Shown: positions 52,835 to 61,418 of the stretch, piece after piece
How positions within the stretch are numbered: the stretch's first letter is position 1
How the letters are laid out: every line of letters starts with the position of its first letter
From: Chondrus crispus
Lineage: Eukaryota; Rhodophyta; Florideophyceae; Gigartinales; Gigartinaceae
Length of the DNA stretch: 64,000 bases
Reading direction: 5' to 3'
NCBI RefSeq assembly: GCF_000350225.1
Contig: NW_005179004.1
Span: forward strand, 1-64,000
Translations under genes and position numbers: made by a program
Notes under the pieces: model-generated
Told to the model about the DNA's origin: nothing
Databases searched by the model: none
What the model saw: only the letters and a program-made list of their open reading frames with translations

Positions 52835-55800
52835 TTACATGCGGGCTGATCTCGCTACCATCTTCCAGCATGTGAGGGAGCAGTATCCCGGCTCGCCATT
52901 CGCTGGCTCGCTCCACAAATCCAGCTTCTTTGCCGCAGTGCTCATCCATACCTTCCCTGCACACATATCATGCAGACGTCCACCGCCATTCGCATCACTC
53001 GCGCACGCCATGTTCCCGCATTTCATGTCAAACGTCAGCTCATCATCACTGAGAACTGCGCAGATGGAGGCTGCTGCGCATCTAAACCCTCTGGCAGCTG
53101 TCATCCTCCGACCCCTCCTCTTGCGCATCAATGGCAAATTTCTGCTCGAAGACATTTGATCAAGTAGCTGCAGGAGTTGCTGATCCGTGTCAGCATCGCC
53201 GTCGGCAATCTCCATCTTTTGCTTCTTCGTAGGCTGCTCCGTCTCTTCCCTTTCGTCGTCTTTGCCGACTTTTATTATATCGCAGCCATCACGAATTGCG
53301 CTCCTTGCTCCTTCACCGCTGCCTGGCTCAACATTTGCATCGATTTCGCTCGCATTTATCATGTCGTCATCACCAGCGTGGCTCTCTTGTTCAGAAACGG
53401 ATCCTAAATGGGATGAGACCTCGGCTTTTTCAGGTCCTTCGTCGGAGGAAGACTCCGGCAACGTGTTTTTGCGACGCTGGAGATGTTTCTTCGCTCCTTG
53501 CATCATCTTACGTTTCTCTAGAAGCTGCAAAAGCAGCGGTGCGGATGCGTCAATACAGTCGAAGTCAATGTCCGTCATTACAGCAGGAGATCCGAGTTCA
53601 AGCGCAGCAATCCCGGCTGTACCTGTTCCGCACATGCAGTCGTACCAGAGCCCGCCGGGCTTGCAGTACGCAAGGCCCAAGTCTTTCAGGAGGTCTATCG
53701 ACTTCTGCTCAGGACGAATTTGCTTACGGCGCCGCGAGCCGCGCGGCGCACGGAGCCCAGAGGTCTGAGTGCTGTAGACGTCGTCCGTATCGAGGTATCC
53801 CTCAAAATAGGAGTTCCACAGGAACTTACCCGAAAAGGGACGGACATGGTCGATAATATTCACTGTTCGATCTCGCGTCGTATGTTTAAGATATGAATAG
53901 GGCTGGTCCAAATGCGTAAATCGATCGATGCTTTTGTAGAGCACAAGAACCAGTTCCTGTCCGTTATCCGGTCTCATCATCTTCCCAGGCGCTCGTCGTC
54001 GAAGCACTACTTCCCTCTCGATGGTAATTGGTATTATGTTGAAGTAAACCGGACAACTCGAGCCCATGTTCTGTAGCGTTGTCACAATTAGGACATAGGT
54101 CTGCCATGAACAGAAAAGCAGTATATTCCCACGCGTTGCACAGGCCTCTGCTGCATGAGTTACGACTCGCTTCACATCTTCCGCGCTAATAAAGTCTCTA
54201 GTGCCCTTTGATACGCCAATATTATAGGGTAGATCGACAATGACGAGCATTGCTCTGCCTCGAACATGATCTCCAAAGTACGATTTTGATGAGAATAATT
54301 CGAACGACTCGCGGAACATTTCGATATTCATGCAAGAGAGCTTTTCTCTTGCTACAGCGGATGCTTCGATGTTGAGCACCTGCTTCCCTTTCGGTAGGGG
54401 CATCTGTAGAGCCGTGGGTGAGCCTGGAGTGTTTGGATCATTGGGTAATCCCGGCGTATGTGGAGCACTCTGAACATCGTAATCAGAAAGGGGGCCTTCT
54501 CCATCAGATAATTCAGGCTGAACCGGTGCGGGACCACGGGTTTCGCTGTCGCCCATTTCATTTTTTTCTGCGACCCCGTTTCGAGACACCTGAGCGACGT
54601 TAGTCCTTCCCTCAGCTACGCGGCATCTTGTCGCGCTGTCCTCCCCCCCCGCCCGTGCCGCCTGCAGGAGTGCGGGCGGGATCATGTGGGAGGTGTCAGC
54701 AGCTGTTCCCTGGTCTGAAATCTGCTCTGCAATCAATTTGTCTGCCGCGCCAGTGTTCACCATATGCAGCAGCTCGCGACGAAATTCACCCGTCGGGGTT
54801 TTCTCTGGTACTGTACAGTTCTCGTCCACTGCCTCGAGGCCAGCATCATCGTTCACGTAGACATTGTAGCCCAGATAGCCGAGTAGCCGAGAAATATGCG
54901 CGGACGTTACGGCCATGGCAAAGCTAGCAGCATCCACCTGTGATTTTGTCACCGCCCCGGTATCTTTCTTGAGAAATTTCACGCGCGTAATCAATCTCTT
55001 TTGTTGTAGGCTAGTCAGCTTGTGAATCCCAGTTGCCTTCGTGTTTGAAGACGTCCAGAGATTTTCGTATCCGATCTCCGTCATCACGCTCTGCATGAGG
55101 TAGAGCGCCGGCCAATGAAACTTCCGTGCAATCTGCAGGCGCTGCCGAAATGTGTTCTCAGATTCAAATCCCTGAGCGGGAGAAGACGCAAACTTGGAAT
55201 TGTCCGAAACGCGGGCATAGGCTGCTGCATCCTTTCTGCGGCCATTACTGGCAAGAGAATGATACATGTCCATGGCCCGTCGCACGAGGTGTAACTCTCA
55301 ATCTACAGCTCTGACTTGGTCGAGAAGGTGCTTGCCAGCCACAAGCATATCCGCGTAGGTGAGCTTCACGCGATTGGATGACGCGGCATTAAGCATCGTG
55401 CCCAGCATAACCATGGAATGCCTGCTGCACGTTCGGAGCAGTCGGGCTTGTGGCCGCATCTCCTTGAAGTCCTTGCGATCTTGTGGAGTGGGAGCCTCCT
55501 CTGCCAGCATAACCAGGGCTTCGAGCAACGCGGCGCCATCGCACACACCATACCACACATTTCCCGTCTTTTCCCCCTCTTGGATTGCGCGCTCGGCGGT
55601 TGGGTCGTCAACGGCCTTGCCGGCTTGAACGAGATCCGACGGCAGCGCCTTGTACACAGTCAGGGCCGCGGAAGCTGACACAAAAGACAGAGTTGAGATG
55701 CTGTGGGCGAGCGCACGTACACGAGATTTAGAGACAGCGCGAATGCGCGCACCGGGCACACACCTCGCCGGGTCAACGTGCACGAAGCCGTCAAACATGT

Positions 55801-55858
55801 CGGCGAAAGACATTGCGCTCTCGGCCTCATGACCATCACCGGCCGGCGGGCTTTCCAT
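52835..55858 (-). pseudogene. ParB-like / N4-N6 DNA methyltransferase fusion protein (one in-frame TGA)
   Basis: ATG at 55858; the frame runs 1007 codons to 52835 with a single TGA at 55298-55300. The first 186 codons hold a ParB-N-like segment: SRVRALAHSISTLSFVSASA, then VWYGVCDGAALLEALVMLAE, the spacing of ParB/Srx folds. The main part has methyltransferase motif IV as IVDLPYNIGVSKG (near 54217-54240) and, later, motif I as YDCMCGTGTAGIAALELGSP (near 53600-53650). Order IV then I is the beta class of amino-MTases (m4C or m6A). The C-terminus has a Cys/His cluster (KCGNMACASDANGGGRLHDMC, GYCSLTC) that could be a zinc-binding DNA reader. An acidic/basic linker (about 53200-53500) separates the two. 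In bacteria and phages ParB-MTase fusions occur; in a eukaryotic repeat region it suggests an element-borne DNA modifier. D-L-P-Y replaces the usual D-P-P-Y. Confidence 0.72.
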
Positions 55859-57308
55859 TTCGCCGACATCGAGCAGATGTGCGATAAATCTAGCAAATTG
55901 CTTCTGATCGTAGTCCTCTGCAAGCGAGCTGCTGCGCGATGCGTCCTCACTCGATGTTGTAAAGGATCCAGTGCCATCAGCACAGTGAGATGACTCAGCT
56001 AGGCTGAGTTGGCCTGCTTCATGCGAAGCAGGCCAGCACAGCCTAGCCGACGCTGATCACCACGTGACCGTCGCCACGTAGAGAAGTTGACGTGTTCATC
56101 AGCTCATATCCCTATCCCCATAACACTGTCAGCAAAGAACGAATAAACGATACTCGGTGTTTGGAAGAGGCAAAAATATTAGCCAAGGCAAAGAATATCG
56201 ACATTTCGGGATATCATACCCTTACTTACAGCGATCTGAGAGTTATGACAGTGTTTTTTTCCGAAGTTTTACGATTTCCTTCTGCCAACAAATATATTTG
56301 GACCTCTTATGACCTCAATAAACATTATCGGGTGCTTGCTGACAGTGGGTTCAGTCTTCGTCAATCGAAACAACGGCAGCGTGGATTCCGAGCGAAGAAA
56401 TGTAAACAGTGGACAGGATTGGGCTCATGCATCTGGGAGGGATCCTCGCGAGCCAAAAAGTGTGAAAGTTGAGTTCGAGAAAGTTGGAGTGGAGCATTGT
56501 ACACAGAACATTGGGAGCCATATATTTAATCTTTCACCCTTCCCCCTTCCTAGCCCCTCTTTACTTTTGATATTCAATTTCCAAGCCTTCCGTCCCCGTC
56601 TCCGCACTTGGTGCGTTTCCGCCGCTATCGTCATTCCCTGGTCGCCTTCCAATGCGTGATTTGCCGGTGACGGCGTCCCCGAGCACCCACACATTCGCTT
56701 GAGCTTGGCGACCAGTTTTTCCGCCTCGCCTTCCTCCATTCTGCGCCGCGATCCTGACGTGCGTTGCTGCACTTGATCGATCTCCCGACATCTCCGTTTG
56801 AAGATGAGGACTGATATGGCCTACCTAAGCAGGATTCCATGTATTATTCATAGGGGTATTTGTTCGTTCCCTCTCACGGGAAGTTTGTATGCGATTGCTG
56901 GGGATATACAACATCTCTGTCACCCGTTTATAGTTTGCCGTGAACTGACAGATGTCGACGCATGGAGACAGTTCAAGCAGGACTAATGTGCTGAGCGAGG
57001 TGTGCATATAACAACAACATGGAACTGGATTTGAAGATAACGACATGAAATCTCCCTTTTTATTTCTCTCCAACTCATAGTCAACTTCGGAGCTCCGGGC
57101 ACCATTTTCGTCATAGAAATCCGTCTCTTCCTCCCACAAACCGTTGTAACTATCATCCGCAAATCAAAAAACCGCCATCGACGTCGTTATAACGCCGTGT
57201 GCAGAGTCTGAATATTCATAAACTGCACTAAATCTCCGCGAAAGCCTCGGTCCGTCATTTTTAATCCATGAGCGCGCTGCCGAATACTTTCTATCCTCGC
57301 TTGCTGAT
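55859..57308. other. intergenic region between the methyltransferase and DUF7869 genes
   Basis: Contains the 50-nt stem-loop at 55998-56047. A + frame at 56092-56472 (MFISSYPYPHNTV...) is open for 126 codons with DLRVMTVFFSEVLRFPSANK; it is not recognised. The promoter of the minus-strand methyltransferase gene should lie at its left end. Confidence 0.4.
55998..56047. promoter_or_regulatory. 50-nt long stem-loop upstream of the methyltransferase gene
   Basis: GCTAGGCTG ... GGCCTGCTTC-ATGC-GAAGCAGGCC ... CAGCCTAGC: a perfect 10-bp inner stem, a 4x4 internal loop and a perfect 9-bp outer stem. It starts 140 bases upstream of ATG 55858. It may be an operator, an element end or an RNA structure. 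Confidence 0.75.
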
Positions 57309-59732
57309 CTAGCCACCAGCATCTCGAGATTCACACGTGACTAACGTCCTCGATATTTCTTTTTGTACTTTCACTGGGAGCTGCCCGCTCCGGAGAAGCT
57401 TAGGAAATTTGCAGAGAACGGAATCGACATAGATTTCGTCAGCATCGCCAACCGCAGGGCAAAATTTAGCTGTCAGCTCTGCGACTCCATTTTCGGGTTC
57501 CATCCATTGGACCCACAACACCGCGATGCGTTGCTCTTGCCCAGGAACAGGATTGGTCTTTTTCCTCTTCACTATCGCTCCAATCCAGAATCTCCCGAAC
57601 TTGAGCTGGGTGACGTGCGGTCGGACCACAACAAGATCTCCCACATTGTACTCCACGCCCGCGATCGGTATCTCATCCATGTCGAAGTCAGGCTCCTCAT
57701 CTTCAGAGCCTGGCGAGAGCGACTCTCCGCATCGCCCATCAGGCAGCCGTTCTCTCATGTATACTGCATCGCGTGTGTAATGCCCGTTCATCTCTGGACA
57801 AGTGCTTAGGTTCCAAGGGCATGGAACTTCGCCACCAAGTGTCAGTCTTGCGATGAGAGTTCTAAGAGCTTCCATGCTCGCCTGGGAACCGATCCGACGT
57901 TCAACTGCCTGAATGCGTCGCGTCATCCTGTGCGCGTCTTCTGTAGTGCTCTTCTTGCGTACAAGAGGAGGAATTGTCATTTTTCGTAGGTCCAAACTTA
58001 AGCCTGGGCGCAGAAACCCCCCCGGCAGCCCAGAAGACAGTAGAGACACGGAACTCTGCGAAATTGGCCAAAGCTTGACCTCACACGTAGAGGCACCTGC
58101 TGCGTCAACTGTGAATGAGAACTCGTGGTACACAGTAAATCCACTGAGCTCTGAGGACGGTCGAAGAAGCCTATTAACCTCGAACAGAGCTTTCGTGTTG
58201 ATAGTTGAGTCAATATGTGATATGATCGGCTGTGGAGTGAAGCTCTCCCCAAGCGCGGCATGTAATTCAGGAATAGTGCATATGTTCTTATCACGGATGC
58301 CTGCCCCAGTCCTAGAAAACATCTGATCAATGTCCTCATGAGTGTGACCTTTAGGCAGATAACGTGCCACCACTTTTTTGAATACTCCTCGAACGACAAG
58401 CAGCTCAAAATACCCATGAGTGAACGAGTTTTTGTTCTCGCGGGTGCAGTTGTCGAGTTGAACAAAGAGCACGGGCGGTAATATGAGATCCAAGGCTTGT
58501 AATCGGTTACTCTCGGACGTAATAACTCTGTGAATCACCTCGACTACAAGGTTGGATCCAGTTAGATTGTAGTCCTCCGCAGTGAACAAAAATGCTCCCG
58601 CACCAGCTGACTTCCCTCCGTGGTTCAGTACACCAATGAGATGTATGGGAATACCCAGCCCAATTGAAGAAGCCTTCGATTTGCTCGCAAAATGTGGCAA
58701 TGCGTACTTCACTTGATCAGCGCCGTCTACAATCAAGGAAATCGTCCTGTCAGGGCGGAGCTGCGCTTCGTCTCTTGTCGCGTAGTACATGGCACGACTT
58801 GCACGTACGAACTGGATATGCTCGGACCGTCTCCGCAGCGTATCCTCTCTTTGCTCCGCGGTCAGAGGTCCATCCAAATCTTCGTCAAACTCGACGCATG
58901 TATCACACCTAGCAAACCCGTGCAGTCGTCTCGTCTTGATCTCAGGTGCAACCTCCTTCCAGGTCCGCACGAAGTGCGTGTAACCGCATGGGAGGCGACC
59001 AAGCGCCCTCTCCTGTTCACAGTAGTCTTCCCACACCTCTATTTTGTTGCGTTGTGGGAGATGGAAAACATCGCGCTCCGGACTGTGGTCAGCGTCTCTA
59101 GATTTCACTCCGAGAAGATACGCAGCAACAAGGGTGTGCTTGCTGCCATCCAAAGATCTTGCGCACCTATTGGCATACGGTGAAGACGGCGCATGCGGAG
59201 TACCAAGCACACTATTAAGTAAGTCCGGCGACGCTGTTGTTACACTGCGCATGTATGAACGACAAACTACGATCCCATGGTACTGAAAAACAGGCTTGTT
59301 CTTGCTGCTCGATCCACTATCAGAATCTCGGTCGTCAAGCGCATTTCGATCGGCCACGAGTCCGATGAGAAGTCGTTTCCGGTGAACTTGAGTTTTGCCG
59401 GCGCAGAAGGAACGACGGAGGCCCCTCGACTGCTGAAATGGAATGATCTGGCCACATCGCTGTGCGCAGCACTCCACCGGTGGTTTGTACGTCCCGGCTT
59501 CATTCGCAAGCGCATTACGCCTCATTGCAGCAGAGGACTTTGACTTGCTGATTGCATTGCGATTGCGAGAGCTTCTTCCGCGCCGCACAGAACCGCGTTG
59601 GGACTCTGAATCGAGCTGGAGCGTGGCATGGGAACCGACGCCGAAGTCCGAATGCGGACCGCCGTGGAATACTGCTACGACAAGTAGCAGAAGCATGCGC
59701 CCCGCGTAGTGGCTGACTAAGGTCCGGGGCAT
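57309..59732 (-). CDS. DUF7869-type, transposase-like protein (807 aa)
   Basis: ATG at 59732; intact to the stop at 57309. A Cys pair region (VECCAQRCGQIIPFQQSRGL) precedes LHGFARCDTCVEFDEDLDG, a probable zinc site. The core shows SLIVDGADQVKYALPHF, then IPIHLIGVLNHGGKSAGAGA, VLFVQLDNCTRENKNSFTHG and VARYLPKGHTHEDIDQMFSR. The QLDNC-REN-KN and GHTHEDIDQ blocks define this widespread family of unknown function; Asp (VDGAD), Asp (LDNC) and Glu/Asp (HEDID) are spaced as in RNase H-fold DDE transposases, which is inference. A C-terminal SH3/BAH-like part (YNVGDLVVVRPHVTQLKFGR, VLWVQWMEPENG) might read chromatin. This is the longest unbroken gene in the window. It is codirectional with the methyltransferase gene 1.45 kb downstream. 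Confidence 0.75.
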   Translation of the reverse strand: MPRTLVSHYAGRMLLLLVVAVFHGGPHSDFGVGSHATLQLDSESQRGSVRRGRSSRNRNAISKSKSSAAMRRNALANEAGTYKPPVECCAQRCGQIIPFQQSRGLRRSFCAGKTQVHRKRLLIGLVADRNALDDRDSDSGSSSKNKPVFQYHGIVVCRSYMRSVTTASPDLLNSVLGTPHAPSSPYANRCARSLDGSKHTLVAAYLLGVKSRDADHSPERDVFHLPQRNKIEVWEDYCEQERALGRLPCGYTHFVRTWKEVAPEIKTRRLHGFARCDTCVEFDEDLDGPLTAEQREDTLRRRSEHIQFVRASRAMYYATRDEAQLRPDRTISLIVDGADQVKYALPHFASKSKASSIGLGIPIHLIGVLNHGGKSAGAGAFLFTAEDYNLTGSNLVVEVIHRVITSESNRLQALDLILPPVLFVQLDNCTRENKNSFTHGYFELLVVRGVFKKVVARYLPKGHTHEDIDQMFSRTGAGIRDKNICTIPELHAALGESFTPQPIISHIDSTINTKALFEVNRLLRPSSELSGFTVYHEFSFTVDAAGASTCEVKLWPISQSSVSLLSSGLPGGFLRPGLSLDLRKMTIPPLVRKKSTTEDAHRMTRRIQAVERRIGSQASMEALRTLIARLTLGGEVPCPWNLSTCPEMNGHYTRDAVYMRERLPDGRCGESLSPGSEDEEPDFDMDEIPIAGVEYNVGDLVVVRPHVTQLKFGRFWIGAIVKRKKTNPVPGQEQRIAVLWVQWMEPENGVAELTAKFCPAVGDADEIYVDSVLCKFPKLLRSGQLPVKVQKEISRTLVTCESRDAGG

Positions 59733-59749
59733 ACCAGGCTTTCGCGCCT

Positions 59750-60490
59750 AATGTCAAGACCAATCTGCAGCCTTCGCTGGAATCTATCGAGAATAAGCCC
59801 TACAGCAATGATGCCGAGAGAAGGCTGGAAAACTCTTCGGCAGGGGAGCAACGCCCTGCCGACGCCGCCACCCCTTGCCCACGGCACGTCCCATTGGGCA
59901 ATGCTCTCGCGCAGTGCAACGGCTGGCGTGCCAAGTGGTGTCGGCGGGCGAGGAGAGGCCGCTGCCCGTGCTGCACCGCGAAGGGCAGGACAGGGCGACA
60001 TGATGGAGCACATGCTGCATGTGCCGGGCGGCGGGGACGCGGTGGCGAGGGATGGGGACCGCATGACGGGGCTAGCGCAGCTCAGGAAGAAGCTCCCGCG
60101 CATGATTGAGGGCGGGAGAAGGCCCTGGCCCTGCCGCCGCACGAGCTTGTCAGAGGCAAGCTGGAACGCGAGCAGGCGTATAAGATCGCGTCGCAGAAGG
60201 TCAGCGCCAAATGGGCGCGGGTAGTTGGCAAGAATTGCGAGAAGGAGGTGTTCAACTTTGCGAAGGGAACCGCAGAGACGGATAGGAGGAATATGAGCGC
60301 TGTCGAGGAGGGCTTCAAGATGTTTGAGGAGCGTGAGAAGGAAATCCAGATGATGCTTAGGAATGGGGGCGTGGGGAGCGATGTGCAGGTTGTGAGGAAT
60401 GAGGAGAAGTTCTTCAAGATCAGCTGGAAGTCGCTGGAGTGTCCAAAGACGAGCTTCTGGAGCTCCTCCTTGGACACTCCAGCGAATTAA
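59750..60490 (+). pseudogene. UTP14-like fragment (small-subunit processome), frameshifted
   Basis: On + a frame around 60001 (MMEHMLHVPGGGDAV, MTGLAQLRKKLPRM) changes at about 60110 to REKALALPPHELVRGKLERE, then QAYKIASQKVSAKWARVVGK, NCEKEVFNFAKG and EEGFKMFEEREKEIQMMLRN. The LPP-x-R-x-KLERE-AY-x-KV-x-KW-x-VV-x-N pattern resembles the Utp14 core. The frame ends at TAA 60488-60490, far too early, inside a hairpin. N- and C-terminal parts of the usual ~800-residue protein are missing, so it is a gene scrap. The 298-codon minus-strand frame over the same bases is a shadow. Confidence 0.5.
60431..60485. repeat. 16-bp perfect inverted repeat, 23-nt loop
   Basis: TCGCTGGAGTGTCCAA (60431-60446) pairs exactly with TTGGACACTCCAGCGA (60470-60485). 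It coincides with the abrupt end of the UTP14-like frame and might be a fold-back insertion or an element end. Confidence 0.9.
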
Positions 60491-60714
60491 TGATGGAAAA
60501 CTCTGACGACAGTGATTGTTAAAACTCTGGGTGTGCACAGCATGCGACAGAGAAGCAGCTTGATGCCAAGATAGAGGAAGTAAAGCATTCTCTGAATCAA
60601 TAAGAGAAGGCAAGTTCGAGATAGAAGAAGCGAAAAGGAGTGATAGGAATGAACTTCATGCACATAGCGTCGCGCTGCGCGGCCGCCAGTTCGACGCCCG
60701 TGTCGCGCGCTGCG

Positions 60715-61322
60715 TGTAGTACAACGGCGCGAAGGCAACGGCGCCACCGCTGCCGCCCCGGGATACAGTACGATGGGCTGTAAGCGCGAGAAGAACTGTA
60801 AGGAGTTATATTTACAGCACACGGCCGGTGCGGAGTACAGTAGTACCTCGCTGGTTACACGTGTAGGATCCGAACGGTAAGTAATTAGTAATTTGTAGTT
60901 AATGGCACAAATTAGCCAATTTAGCACAGTAGCTGGTATACAGTAAGTAACAGCTACTGTAGCGGGACAGGTGTCCTGGCGTCCCACTTAGGGGTTAAGA
61001 CCGGGGGCACCTGCCCCGTTCCAGTAAACGGGGGCAGACTCGCCTCCCTTCCCTTTACGGCTTTTTGCTAACTCCGTCCGGTTTTACCTCTAAGTCTCAG
61101 GCTTCTAACCCGTGACCGGCCGTCCGGATCTAACACCACCGACCGGCTGCGCGTCACCGGCCACGTGAGCCTTCCCTCTTTTCGAGTCCTTCCGTACGGT
61201 TTGCGCTCGCGTGGGTTACCCAGCGGCGCGCGCTCCCTTACCTCTAACCCCCCTCGTTCCGAGTGGTCGGGACGAAGGTAGTTATACCACATTTTGGTAC
61301 TCTTGTGGAGGGTATAACTACA
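60715..61322 (+). mobile_element. second gypsy element, 5' LTR (start inferred)
   Basis: Ends GGTATAACTACA at 61322, like the other gypsy LTRs. The start is placed at TGTAGTACAACGG (60715) by termini and length (608 bp against 590-597). It contains a 10-bp hairpin, ACAGTAGCTG/CAGCTACTGT, near 60925-60960, and at its end GTAGTTATACC (61278-61288) inverted with GGTATAACTAC (61311-61321). The leader after 61322 precedes the gag start by 96 bases. Confidence 0.65.
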
Positions 61323-61418
61323 GAGGTTGAGCCCGCACTGGATCGCCAGCGCGAGCAACTACCGATCGGATTGAAAGAGGTCGAAAATCACCGCGTCGAT
61401 CGCCAGTGATCATCGACG

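Noticed and set aside
53187..53856. + strand frames of about 190 codons
   Set aside because: Shadows of the methyltransferase gene on the minus strand.
59717..60613. 298-codon minus-strand frame
   Set aside because: The + strand carries the UTP14-like residues; the minus reading is Leu/Pro/Arg-rich with no motif.
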